NCBI GenBank assembly: GCA_965363675.1
Contig: CBDTTW010000003.1
Span: forward strand, 1 to 42,213
DNA: 42,213 nt
Source: CBDTTW01 sp965363675
Lineage (GTDB): Bacteria; Bacteroidota; Rhodothermia; Rhodothermales; DASSAV01
Direction of reading: 5' to 3'
Positions 32,115 through 40,627 of this stretch are shown here, piece by piece; within the stretch, counting starts at the first letter, position 1; each line of letters begins with the position of its first letter. Both the position numbers and the translations under genes were made by a program. Under the pieces are notes generated by a model, which made no database searches, was not told the DNA's origin, and saw only the letters and a program-made list of their open reading frames with translations.

Positions 32115-32765
32115 ATGGAATTGTTGCAGCAGCTCGTTGATTTGTTTCTCCACCTCGACAAGCATCTCGGGGCCATCGTCGCCGATTACGGGACGTGGAC
32201 GTACGCGGTGCTGTTCCTCATCATCTTTTGCGAAACGGGCCTCGTGGTGACGCCGTTTCTGCCGGGGGACTCGCTGCTGTTCGCCGCCGGGGCGCTGGCG
32301 GCTACTACGGTGCTGAACGTGCATGCGCTCGTGCTGCTGCTTTTCGCGGCGGCCGTGGCCGGCGACGCGCTCAACTATACCATCGGCAAGACGACCGGCG
32401 AGCTGATTCTGAGCAAGCCGCGCCGCTTCATCCGCCGGGAGCATATCGACCGCACGCATGCTTTCTACGAGAAGCACGGCGGCAAGACGATCGTGTTCGC
32501 CCGCTTCGTGCCCATCGTGCGGACGTTCGCGCCGTTCGTGGCCGGGGTCGGGCATATGGCGTACATGCAGTTTGCGACGTACAACATCGTGGGGGGGCTG
32601 ATCTGGGTGACGCTCTTCACGTACGCCGGGTACTTTTTCGGGGGCATCCCGTTCGTGAAGAACAACTTCTCCGTGGTGGTTCTGGCGATCATCTTCGTCT
32701 CGCTGATCCCGATGATCGCCGAGTTCGTCCGGAGCCGCCGTGAGGCGGGGCGGCGGACGGCGTAG
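32115..32765 (+). CDS. DedA-family membrane protein
   Basis: A 216-residue DedA (SNARE-associated/VTT) protein of normal length. The family signatures are LFLIIFCETGLVVTPFLPGD (about 36-55), GDALNYTIGKTTGE and FARFVPIVRTFAPFVAGVGH, with membrane-embedded Arg residues and the reentrant-loop Glu (E42) and Asp (D55). The last part forms TM helices (YNIVGGLIWVTLFTYAGYFF, VVVLAIIFVSLIPMIAEFV). Several DedA proteins are undecaprenyl-phosphate or phospholipid flippases that recycle the lipid carrier to the cytoplasmic face; this one probably does likewise. It appears to be a single gene. Confidence 0.93.
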   Translation: MELLQQLVDLFLHLDKHLGAIVADYGTWTYAVLFLIIFCETGLVVTPFLPGDSLLFAAGALAATTVLNVHALVLLLFAAAVAGDALNYTIGKTTGELILSKPRRFIRREHIDRTHAFYEKHGGKTIVFARFVPIVRTFAPFVAGVGHMAYMQFATYNIVGGLIWVTLFTYAGYFFGGIPFVKNNFSVVVLAIIFVSLIPMIAEFVRSRREAGRRTA

Positions 32766-33020
32766 GCGGCCGGGCGGGGCTGCACGCGCAATTCACGGCG
32801 GCGGGGTGGGGGCAGAAAGCGTCAAAGCTGCTGTTCGGCAAGGGTTTTTGCGAAAAGCGGCCGTTTGCGAAAGCTGTACTTTACCGGTTAACCCATTCGA
32901 TAATTTGTTGTATGTTTAGGCAGTTTCCGAAGGGCTGCCTTTCGGTCCGGCAGGCGCCGTGAAAGCGCTTAGGGCAGAGGGCGGGGCCGCTTGCCGTTTC
33001 TCCAACCACGAGGGTTGTTC

Positions 33021-34382
33021 ATGGCTCATCAACCTCTTATTCCGGATCCGGCCGTCGGGGCCCGCCCGGGGGCTTCCAAAACCCGCCTTGCCACCAACTA
33101 CCGGTGGGTGATCTGCGCGCTGCTCTTCTTTGCGGCGACGATCAACTATATGGATCGCCACGTGCTCGGCCTGCTCGCCGAAACCCTGGAAGCGGAGGTG
33201 GGCTGGTCGGAGGCGCAGTACGGCTACATCGTGATGGCCTTCCAGGCCACGTACGCCCTGTCGCTGATGCTCTTCGGGCGCTTCATCGACGTGATCGGCA
33301 CGAAGCGCGGCTTCAACCTCGCCGTCATCTGGTGGAGCCTGGCGGCGGCGGGGCACGCCCTGGCGCGCACCACCTTCGGCTTCGGCGTTGCGCGCGCCTT
33401 CCTGGGCGTCGGCGAGGCGGGCAACTTCCCGGCCTCGATCAAAGCCGTCGCAGAGTGGTTCCCGCGCAAGGAGCGCGCCTTTGCCACGGGCATCTTCAAC
33501 AGCGGCACCAACGTAGGCGTCATTTTCGCGGTGCTGCTGGTGCCGGTGCTGACGGCGGCGCATGGGTGGCAGACGACGTTCGTCGTGCTGGGCGCCATCG
33601 GTTTTCTGTGGGTGATCGCGTGGTCGCTGCTGTACACCGCCCCCGAGCATAGTTCGCGCGTCTCGCCCGAGGAGCTGGCCTACATCCAGAGCGACCCGCC
33701 GGAGCCCACGGTGCACATTCCGTGGGCGCGCCTGCTGCCGCACCGCCAGACGTGGGCTTTCGCCCTGGGCAAGTTCATGACCGACCCGATCTGGTGGTTC
33801 TACCTGTACTGGCTGGCGAAGTACTTGCAATCCAACTACGGCATTTCGCTCTCGGGCCTGCCGCTGCCGCTGCTGACCGTCTACATCCTTTCCGACTTCG
33901 GGAGCATCGCGGGCGGGTGGCTGTCCAGCTACTTCATCCGGCAGGGCTGGAGCGTGAACCGCGGGCGCAAGACGGCCATGTTCATCTGCGCGCTCATGGT
34001 CACCCCGATGCTGTCGCTGGCGTGGGTCAACTCGATGTGGGGCGCCATCATCATCGTCGGCATTGCGGCGGCCGGGCATCAGGCGTGGTCGGCCAACATC
34101 TTCACCACGGCCTCGGATATGTTCCCCAAGCGGGCGGTGGCTTCGGTGGTGGGCGTCGGCGGCATGTTCGGCGCCATCGGCGGGATGCTCTTTGCGCCCA
34201 CGGTGGGCAACTGGCTCGGGTGCTCGGGCGTGTTCGCTCCGGGCGGGCTCTTCGGCGGCTCGGCGTGCACCACCGAGAACTACGTGCCGGTGTTTTTCCT
34301 GTGCGGTTTCGCTTACCTGGCCGCCTTGCTCGTGATTCATCTGCTCGTGCCGCGCCTCGAACAGGCGCGCATCGACGTGTAG
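33021..34382 (+). CDS. MFS transporter, ACS/hexuronate (ExuT)-like
   Basis: A 453-residue carrier with 12 predicted TM helices. TM1 contains NYMDRHVLGLL, where the Arg is typical of the anion:cation symporter branch. The A-motif-like loop is GRFIDVIGTKRGFNLAV, then GVGEAGNFPASIKAVAEWFP, the ACS family fingerprint, then FATGIFNSGTNVG. The closest known type is ExuT (hexuronate) or related sugar-acid carriers; exact substrate not provable. The 5' region contains an AT-rich stretch (about 32878-32916) and a small hairpin AGGCAG/CTGCCT (32918-32923, 32935-32940). A hairpin terminator lies 26 bp after the stop. No catabolic genes are adjacent. Confidence 0.92.
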   Translation: MAHQPLIPDPAVGARPGASKTRLATNYRWVICALLFFAATINYMDRHVLGLLAETLEAEVGWSEAQYGYIVMAFQATYALSLMLFGRFIDVIGTKRGFNLAVIWWSLAAAGHALARTTFGFGVARAFLGVGEAGNFPASIKAVAEWFPRKERAFATGIFNSGTNVGVIFAVLLVPVLTAAHGWQTTFVVLGAIGFLWVIAWSLLYTAPEHSSRVSPEELAYIQSDPPEPTVHIPWARLLPHRQTWAFALGKFMTDPIWWFYLYWLAKYLQSNYGISLSGLPLPLLTVYILSDFGSIAGGWLSSYFIRQGWSVNRGRKTAMFICALMVTPMLSLAWVNSMWGAIIIVGIAAAGHQAWSANIFTTASDMFPKRAVASVVGVGGMFGAIGGMLFAPTVGNWLGCSGVFAPGGLFGGSACTTENYVPVFFLCGFAYLAALLVIHLLVPRLEQARIDV

Positions 34383-34408
34383 CCTACAGGCCGCGTTTTG
34401 AGCTTCAG

Positions 34409-34433
34409 GGGCGGGCGCCGAAAGCGTCCGCCC
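34409..34433 (+). terminator. Hairpin terminator of the MFS gene
   Basis: A 10-bp stem with one G-U pair and a CGAAA loop (34419-34423), 26 bp after the MFS stop. It is followed by TT and a mixed T-rich stretch (to about 34442), so it is a moderate intrinsic terminator. Confidence 0.6.
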
Positions 34434-34604
34434 TTGCTGGTTTAAGCCGCTTCGGAGGCGGGCAGGCGCCGGGCCGGGGAAACCTGCGCCCCGAAGGCAA
34501 CGTTTGGAGGAGGGCCGCGCCCCGGCGCCCGGAAATTTTACGCGGTTGCCCTACGCGCGCCTCCTGCGCCGGAATTACCTTTCGGCGCCGCGCCCGGCGT
34601 GCGT

Positions 34605-34649
34605 CTTTGCACATGTGCCGGCGCGCGGCCTTTGCACATGTGCCGGCGC
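34605..34649. repeat. Tandem palindrome-bearing repeat before the MMPL gene
   Basis: CTTTGCACATGTGCCGGCGC occurs twice (34605-34624 and 34630-34649), identical over 20 bp with a 25-bp period. Each copy has the perfect 10-bp palindrome GCACATGTGC (34609-34618, 34634-34643). They lie 45-90 bp upstream of the MMPL start in a 312-bp gap. This is the layout of a doubled operator for a dimeric regulator, such as a TetR- or MarR-type repressor; the regulator is not in view. Confidence 0.6.
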
Positions 34650-34694
34650 TCCCCGAGCGGAGCCCTCGCCTGACTGACCGCCTCCGACGCCTTT

Positions 34695-37256
34695 ATGAAT
34701 CGTGTTTTTTCGCTCCTGCGGCCGCTCATCCGGTCGGTCGTTCGCTTTCCCATCGTTTACCTGCTGGCGGGCCTGGGGCTGGCCGCCCTCAGCCTGTTCT
34801 ACGCCGCGAAGCTGCGTGTGGACAGCGACTTCTCGAAGCTGATCCCGGAGGACTACGCCAGCGTGCAGGCGCTGGAGAAGCTGCGCGCCACCGTGGGCGG
34901 CGAGAGCGAAGCCGCCATCGCCATCGAAAGCCCCTCCTTCGAGGCGAACAAGCGGTTTGCCGAGGCGCTCATCCCGCGGGTGCTGGCGCTCAAAAGCCCG
35001 AAGCGCGCCGAGCCGTACTTCCGGCGGGTGGACTACCGTAAGGACGTGACGTTCCTCCAGGATAACGCGCTCTACTTTGCCACGGGCGAGGAACTCGACT
35101 CGCTGGAGTCGTTTCTAAACGCGAAGATCGAGGAGGCGCGCCTGGAGGCCAACCCGTTCTTCTTCGACCTGGAGGACGAGGAGGACGACGCGGCGCCGGC
35201 GGCGGACTCGGCGGCCATCCAGTTGCAGGAGGTCTACGGCCGCCTGGTCGGCAAGGAGTACCCTGTCTCCGACGACTCGACGACGCTCGTGCTGCGCTTC
35301 TATCCCAGCGGCGCCCAGACCGACGTAGACTTCATCGCCGACGCCTACGCGGACCTCGAACGCCTCGTGGCGCAGATGCAGCCGCAGACCTATCAGCCGC
35401 AGATGGAGGTGACCCTGGCCGGGCGCCTGCTGCGCCAGATGATCGAGGTGCGCGCCATCACCGACGACGTGCAAAGCTCCTTCGGCGCAGGCGTCGCGGC
35501 CGTGCTGCTCATGGTGGTGGTGTACTTCACGTACAAGAGCTACCATGCCCGCGCCGGTTCCCGCTTCGACGGCCGCATTCTGCTTTCCAAGGTCGTGCGC
35601 GCCCCCATTCTGACGCTCGTCATCGCACTGCCGTTGCTCTCGGCGCTTTCCTGGACGTTCGGGCTGGCCTACCTGAACTACGAGACGCTGAACCTGATGA
35701 CCTCGACGCTCGGGCTCGTGCTCTTCGGCATGGGCATCGACTACGGCATCCACTTCTACGGGCGCTACACCGAGGAGCGCCGCGACGGCGCCGCGCCCGC
35801 GCAGGCCGCCGAGACCACGTTCATGACAACCGGCCAGGCCATTACGGCGACGGCTTTTACCACGTCGTCCGCGTTTTTCCTGCTCATGATCGCGGACTTC
35901 CGGGGCTTCAGCGAGTTCGGCTTCATCGCCGGGACAGGCATCCTGTTCTCGCTCGTAGCGATGGTGGTTCTGATGCCGGCGCTGCTGGTGCTCTTCGAGA
36001 AGCTGGGCTTGCTCAACCTGACCGCTGAGCGCCCCGACGGCGCAGGCCATGTCGCCGTGGCGCCGCGTCGCGCCGGGCGCGGGAATGCCCCCCGCACCAT
36101 CGTCGGCATCTGCGCGGCGCTTACGGTGGCGGCGCTCTTCTCGGTCCGCTTCGTGCAGTTCGAGTACGACTTCGGCAAGCTGGACCCGGTATACAAACAC
36201 TATAACGACTTGCAGGAAAAGGTGCGGCGCGTCTACAACGACCGCGGCTTCCGCAACCCCGCCTACGTCGTCGTGGACGACCCGGCCGACGTGCCCGAGG
36301 TGGCCGCCGCCGTGCGGCGCATCCAGGCCGCCGATACGCTCACGCCGACGATCCGGACGGTCGAGTACCTGCAAAACCGTTTTCCGACGACGCCGGACCA
36401 GGCCGAGGCGAAGCTGGCGCGCCTGGAGGTGATCCGGACGCTGCTCGCGGACCCGTTCCTGGCCGGGGCCGAGTCGCAGGACCTGGACCGGCTGCGCCGC
36501 GCCGCCGGCACGACGGCGCCGATCCAACTGGACGACGTGCCGGCCCCGCTCAAGCAGCCGTACACCTCGAAGGATGGGACCATCGGGCAACTCGTCATCA
36601 TTTATCCCTCGGTGGGGCTCTCGAACGGGCGCTACTCGATCCAGTTCTCCGAAGACGTAGGCACGATCACCACGGCGAGCGGCAAGGTGTTTCACGCCGG
36701 CTCGACGCCGCTCGTGGCGGCGGACATGCTGCGGCTCATGCGCGACGAGGCGCCGGTGATGGTGGCCCTCACGATGCTGCTCATTCTCATTTTCAAGCTC
36801 GCCATTCTGCGCTCGTTCAAGTGGGCGATGCTCTCGCTGGTGCCGCTCATAGCCGGTTTCGTGTGGCTCTTCGGCTTGATGGCGCTGTTCGGGCTGAAGC
36901 TGAACTTCTACAACCTGGTGGTGCTGCCCGCCATCCTCGGCATCGGCGACGATTCGGGCATCCATATCGTGCACCGCTACATCGAGGAGGGGCGGGGGAC
37001 CGTCTGGCGCATTCTGCGCTCGACCGGCGAGCAGGTCTCGATGAGCGCTTTGACGACGATGACGGGCTTCGGCGGGCAGATCCTTTCGTTCTACCCCGGC
37101 CTGCGGTCCATCGGCATCCTGGCCGTAATGGGCATCGGCCTGACCCTGCTGACGGCCATCGTGTTTCTGCCGGCGCTGCTGCTCATGCTGGAGGCGCGCG
37201 GCAAAGGCCCCGTCGGGACGCACGCGCACGCCGCCCCGGAGGACGCCGCCGCCTGA
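34695..37256 (+). CDS. MMPL/RND-superfamily transporter
   Basis: An 853-residue RND-type transporter with two repeated halves. Each has a TM helix, an extracytoplasmic domain and a bundle of TM helices. The first half has the MMPL signature FGMGIDYGIHFYGRYTEER and GQAITATAFTTSSAFFLLMI. The second has GIGDDSGIHIVHRYIEEG and SMSALTTMTGFGGQILSFYP. The Asp residues in DYG and DDSG are the proton-relay positions. An acidic insert (DLEDEEDDAAPAADS) lies in the first periplasmic domain. Members export lipids, hopanoids or other hydrophobic compounds; the closest type may be HpnN-like, but no hopanoid gene is nearby. A paired palindromic repeat stands in its promoter region. Confidence 0.92.
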   Translation: MNRVFSLLRPLIRSVVRFPIVYLLAGLGLAALSLFYAAKLRVDSDFSKLIPEDYASVQALEKLRATVGGESEAAIAIESPSFEANKRFAEALIPRVLALKSPKRAEPYFRRVDYRKDVTFLQDNALYFATGEELDSLESFLNAKIEEARLEANPFFFDLEDEEDDAAPAADSAAIQLQEVYGRLVGKEYPVSDDSTTLVLRFYPSGAQTDVDFIADAYADLERLVAQMQPQTYQPQMEVTLAGRLLRQMIEVRAITDDVQSSFGAGVAAVLLMVVVYFTYKSYHARAGSRFDGRILLSKVVRAPILTLVIALPLLSALSWTFGLAYLNYETLNLMTSTLGLVLFGMGIDYGIHFYGRYTEERRDGAAPAQAAETTFMTTGQAITATAFTTSSAFFLLMIADFRGFSEFGFIAGTGILFSLVAMVVLMPALLVLFEKLGLLNLTAERPDGAGHVAVAPRRAGRGNAPRTIVGICAALTVAALFSVRFVQFEYDFGKLDPVYKHYNDLQEKVRRVYNDRGFRNPAYVVVDDPADVPEVAAAVRRIQAADTLTPTIRTVEYLQNRFPTTPDQAEAKLARLEVIRTLLADPFLAGAESQDLDRLRRAAGTTAPIQLDDVPAPLKQPYTSKDGTIGQLVIIYPSVGLSNGRYSIQFSEDVGTITTASGKVFHAGSTPLVAADMLRLMRDEAPVMVALTMLLILIFKLAILRSFKWAMLSLVPLIAGFVWLFGLMALFGLKLNFYNLVVLPAILGIGDDSGIHIVHRYIEEGRGTVWRILRSTGEQVSMSALTTMTGFGGQILSFYPGLRSIGILAVMGIGLTLLTAIVFLPALLLMLEARGKGPVGTHAHAAPEDAAA

Positions 37257-37276
37257 GCCGAGCGTTCCGGGGGCGG

Positions 37277-37960
37277 CTAGCGCACGCCTTCGGCGACCAC
37301 GGCGGCCAGCAGGGCGCGCGCCTGCTCCAGCTCGTCGTCGTTGACGGTGTGCCCCATGCCGGGGTAGATGCGCTCCTCGACGTGGGCGCCGAGCCCCCGG
37401 AGCGCCTCGGCGGTTTCGTGGACGCGCGCAAGGGGGATGTGGGGGTCGCGGTCGCTGCACCCGAGCAGCACGGGCGTTCCGGCAAGCGCGCCGGGGTAAT
37501 CGCGCGGCGCGCCCTCCGGCCCGATCAGCCCGCCGCTCCAGCCGACCACGCCGCCCCAACGCGCCGCATTCCGCGCGGCGTACTCCAGCGCCAGGCACGC
37601 CCCCTGCGAGAAGCCGACGAGGACGATGCGCGCGCGCGGAACGCCCGCCTCCTCTAGCTGCTCGCGCACGTCGGTGAGGACGTTGAAGGCCGAACTCAGC
37701 TTGGGCTCGTTCCGGGCCAGGGGCGAGAGGAACGTGTACGGGTACCACGTCTGGTCGGCGGCCTGGGGCGCGACGAAGGCGAGGCCCGGAAGCGTCAGCG
37801 CTTCGGCGGCCAGGGCAATCATGCTCTCGGCCGTCGCCCCACGCCCGTGCAGCAGAACGGCGGCCGCGGCGGCCGTCGCCGGCGGCTCGCCGTGCGTACG
37901 GACGGGCATGACGAGGTGCGGATCGTAGCAGGGCGCGGGCGGACGGTTGCGAAGCTTCAT
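37277..37960 (-). CDS. Phospholipase/carboxylesterase-type alpha/beta hydrolase
   Basis: A 227-residue serine hydrolase of the carboxylesterase/MhqD type. The oxyanion region is LLHGRGATAES, the nucleophile elbow GFSQGACLAL, and the Asp and His are likely in LLGCSDRDPHIPLARV and YPGMGHTVNDDEL. Its ATG overlaps the stop of the dioxygenase gene by 4 bp (ATGA), so translation is coupled. In Bacillus, mhqD-type hydrolases and mhqO-type dioxygenases act together in resistance to quinones and catechols; the same pairing here suggests removal of electrophilic aromatic compounds. It converges with the MMPL gene, 20 bp from its stop. Confidence 0.9.
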   Translation of the reverse strand: MKLRNRPPAPCYDPHLVMPVRTHGEPPATAAAAAVLLHGRGATAESMIALAAEALTLPGLAFVAPQAADQTWYPYTFLSPLARNEPKLSSAFNVLTDVREQLEEAGVPRARIVLVGFSQGACLALEYAARNAARWGGVVGWSGGLIGPEGAPRDYPGALAGTPVLLGCSDRDPHIPLARVHETAEALRGLGAHVEERIYPGMGHTVNDDELEQARALLAAVVAEGVR

Positions 37961-38901
37961 GGCGTCGGAAGTTTCAGCGGGGGAAGGGCGCTCTCGATGA
38001 GGTCACGGCGGTTTTCGAGCCAGGGGGGCAGCATCAGGCGCTGCCCGAGCGCCTCGGACGGCTCGTCGGCGGCGAAGCCGGGCGCGTCGGTGGCGATCTC
38101 GAACAGGACGCCGCCCGGCTCGTGGAAGTAGATCGACCGGAAGTACACCCGCTCCTGCACGGGCGTCACGCGGAAGCCGAGCGTTTGCAGGCGCTCGCGC
38201 CAGGCTTCCTGCGCGTCGGGGCCGGAGGCGCGGAACGCGACGTGGTGCAGCGCGCCGCTGCCCATCGCGCCCGGCTGCGGCGCGGCGGCAGCCGTCAGCA
38301 CGAGCGCGCTCGCCGGAGCGCCGCCGGGGGCCTCCATCAGGAGGCTGCCGGCTTTCTCGGCCGTGCGCCGGTAGCCGAACACCTCCGTCAGGAACGCCTC
38401 GGTAGGCCGGGTGCGGGCCAGGGACAGCGTTACGCTGTGCACGCTGCGCAGCGCCGCCTCGGCCGGGACGGCGGCATCCCACACCTCGGCGCCGCCTTCG
38501 TCGGGGGCCGCGCCGATAAGGAGCACGGGCAGCCCGTCCGGGTCGCGGGTGCGCAGCGCCTCGGCGCCGAAGCGGACCTCGGGCGCCGCCGGGGCGCCGC
38601 GCCGGCGCAGGCGCTCCGCCCAGTACGCCAGCGACCCGGCGGGGGCGGCAAAGGCCAGCTCGGCGGCCTGCCCTGCGCCCCGTCGCCCGGCGCGCGCCCC
38701 GGCCCACGGAAAAAAGGTGGCCAGGGTTCCGGGGCGGCCGGCGGCGTCGCCGAAGTAAAAGTGGTAGGTCTGCGGGTCGTCGAAGTTCACCGTTTGCTTG
38801 ACGAAGCGCAGCCCGAGCACGCCGGCGAAGAAGTCGAAGTTCTGCTGCGGCGGCCCGGCGATCCCGGTGACATGGTGTATTCCCGGTATGGATTCTGTCA
38901 T
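37957..38901 (-). CDS. Ring-cleaving dioxygenase (VOC/glyoxalase family), MhqO-like
   Basis: A 314-residue extradiol-type protein with two VOC halves. The first starts GIHHVTGIAGPPQQNFDFFA and continues LGLRFVKQTVNFDDP; the second has VHSVTLSLARTRPTEAFLTE, LHHVAFRASGPDAQEAW and FHEPGGVLFEIATDAPGF. The His in HHV and the Glu in LFEIA fit the 2-His-1-Glu metal site. The length and pattern match MhqO-type dioxygenases. It is the first gene of the pair with the hydrolase, and is divergent from the secreted protein gene across 277 bp. A MarR-type regulator that controls such pairs in Bacillus is not found here. Confidence 0.9.
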   Translation of the reverse strand: MTESIPGIHHVTGIAGPPQQNFDFFAGVLGLRFVKQTVNFDDPQTYHFYFGDAAGRPGTLATFFPWAGARAGRRGAGQAAELAFAAPAGSLAYWAERLRRRGAPAAPEVRFGAEALRTRDPDGLPVLLIGAAPDEGGAEVWDAAVPAEAALRSVHSVTLSLARTRPTEAFLTEVFGYRRTAEKAGSLLMEAPGGAPASALVLTAAAAPQPGAMGSGALHHVAFRASGPDAQEAWRERLQTLGFRVTPVQERVYFRSIYFHEPGGVLFEIATDAPGFAADEPSEALGQRLMLPPWLENRRDLIESALPPLKLPTP

Positions 38902-39178
38902 GGCGATTGCGGCGCGTAGGCCCTTTCTCCGGTTGGAGCCTGCGCCTCGGCCGGATGTTCCGATCGTTGGAATGCGAGCGACCGGCCTTACAGAAATCGG
39001 CAGGGCTGCGCGCCTGCGTCTCCCGCCCGGCTAATCCGAACGGTTGAAGGGCATCTATGCTAAAGCATCGTGATGGTTACACTTAGGACGTTGTTGCTAC
39101 GCCTGCTCGCCGCCGGCAACAAGCGCGGCCGGTAGGCATAGGAAGCTTTCGATCCCCCTGACCAACCCGGAGAGTGTC

Positions 39179-39610
39179 ATGAATAGAGGCTTCACTCGAC
39201 TGCTGGCTCCCGCCTTCGCCCTGCTCCTGCTGTTCGGCGCCCCCACGGCCGCCGCCCAGGAGGCGCCTGCCGAGCCGGGCATCAGCAACCTCGTAGCCGG
39301 TTTATATGCCCTGCCGACGCAGCTTTTCGAGTTGCCGCAGGCGGCCGAGAGCCCGCAGATGCGCGTGCAAGTCGCCGACGCCGCCCAGATCGTCGGCGAG
39401 GCCCAAAAGGGCGCGCTGCTGCGCGGCATCGAACGCCAGCGCGACGACATCGCGGCGTTGCAGCAGGCGATCCCGGCCTATGCGCCGCTCGTCAGGGCGC
39501 TCGACCGCGCCGACGTGCCCCTAGCCGAGGTCATCGCTCTGGACGTGCGCGCCGACGGCTCTGTAGTGCTGTTCTACCATCCGGCCGGCGACCTGGCCCA
39601 GGGCCGCTAA
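39179..39610 (+). CDS. Secreted hypothetical protein
   Basis: A 143-residue protein with a clear signal peptide (residues 1-26, LLAPAFALLLLFGAPTAAAQ). The mature part is mostly helical (VADAAQIVGEAQKGALLRGI, ERQRDDIAALQQAIPAYAPL) and ends in a strand pair (VIALDVRADGSVVLFYHPAG). No family is recognised. It is a single gene ending at a strong bidirectional terminator. A small hairpin ATGCT/AGCAT lies about 120 bp upstream of its start. Confidence 0.8.
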   Translation: MNRGFTRLLAPAFALLLLFGAPTAAAQEAPAEPGISNLVAGLYALPTQLFELPQAAESPQMRVQVADAAQIVGEAQKGALLRGIERQRDDIAALQQAIPAYAPLVRALDRADVPLAEVIALDVRADGSVVLFYHPAGDLAQGR

Positions 39611-39648
39611 GGCGTCCGGAAAGACCGCAGGGAACTATGCTCTGCCCC

Positions 39649-39683
39649 AAAACGACCGCTCCCCTAGCCGGAGCGGTCGTTTT
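39649..39683. terminator. Bidirectional intrinsic terminator
   Basis: AAAACGACCGCTCC (39649-39662) and GGAGCGGTCGTTTT (39670-39683) form a perfect 14-bp stem with a 7-nt loop. The A/T ends give a U-tract on both strands, so it can end the secreted protein transcript and the ion-channel transcript. Confidence 0.93.
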
Positions 39684-39700
39684 GCATTTGCAGAAGCGCG

Positions 39701-40627
39701 CTAGATGCGCAGGCGCCGGGGCGTAATCCAGGTGATGACGAGGCCGCCCACGACGCCGACGGTGACGACCCCGCTGGCCCCGAGGATGGAGGCCATGATG
39801 CGCCCGATGGCCGTGTGCGGCGTAATGTCGCCGTACCCGATGGAGGCGCCCGTAATGATGGCCCAGTAGAGCGCTTCCGAGTAGTCGTAACGGCTCCGGC
39901 GCTCCTCCGGAAGATCCTTGCCGGAGAGGTCTTCGATTTTCTCACTCAGGGCGCCGTTCTCGGCGTACATGAACAGCAGCGGAAACACGACGAACACCAG
40001 GGCGACCTGCACGAGCAGGTAGTTGTAGAGCATCTGCCGGCGGCGCAGCGTCCGCGTGACCTCGTAGAGATGCACGCGGTTGCGAAGCCGGAAAAGCTCG
40101 GACTCGCTCATCGCGACCGACGACGGGGCCAGTTGCAGCAGCCGGAACACCTTCTCCAGGTCGTTCTCGCGCTCGAACTGGAGGTAGGCATGGCGCAGCA
40201 CGACGTGCGCATGCTGGGTCATGTGGTCTTTCTGCTCGTGGCGGCTCTCGTCGTCCTCCGGAGGGCTATACTCGTAGAGCTTATCCGTGAACCGGACGAC
40301 GGAGAGCGGGTCGCGCCACCGGAGCGCCTCGAAGGCGTCGGCGTCGGCGGTGTTCAGCAGGTACTGGGCGACTTCGGGCGCGTCGATCAGGTCGGGGCGG
40401 CGCTGCAAGGCCAGGGCGACGGCTTCCTGAGCGCTTCGCTGCTCCGGGTCGTCGGGGCGCAGCAGGGGCAGCAGCCGGAGCAGATGCGCGCGGGTGCGCG
40501 CCGGGTCGTCGTCGCCGCGCCGAAGCTGCTCCGCAAGCCAGTCGATATCGTCGGGGCGCTCCGGAGCGGGCGCGGGGCGGCGCCGCGTGAGGAAACGGCT
40601 ATCCCTGAAGAAGCGATTGTGCGCCAT
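39701..40627 (-). CDS. Ion channel protein with K+-type selectivity filter
   Basis: A 308-residue membrane protein. The N-terminal 195 residues are soluble, helical and charged with no known family. Then come TM1 (about 203-221), a pore helix and the filter TGASIGYGDITP (259-270), which keeps the GYGD of K+ channels, and TM2 (about 275-300). It resembles two-TM channels of the Kcs/ion_trans_2 type, which form tetramers. The N-terminal domain could sense a signal. Its start overlaps the SDR gene end by 29 bp, so the two are probably co-transcribed. Confidence 0.88.
   Translation of the reverse strand: MAHNRFFRDSRFLTRRRPAPAPERPDDIDWLAEQLRRGDDDPARTRAHLLRLLPLLRPDDPEQRSAQEAVALALQRRPDLIDAPEVAQYLLNTADADAFEALRWRDPLSVVRFTDKLYEYSPPEDDESRHEQKDHMTQHAHVVLRHAYLQFERENDLEKVFRLLQLAPSSVAMSESELFRLRNRVHLYEVTRTLRRRQMLYNYLLVQVALVFVVFPLLFMYAENGALSEKIEDLSGKDLPEERRSRYDYSEALYWAIITGASIGYGDITPHTAIGRIMASILGASGVVTVGVVGGLVITWITPRRLRI

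Noticed and set aside
35115..37748. 877-codon minus-strand frame opposite the MMPL gene
   Set aside because: His/Arg/Ala-rich shadow; MMPL motifs are complete on the plus strand.
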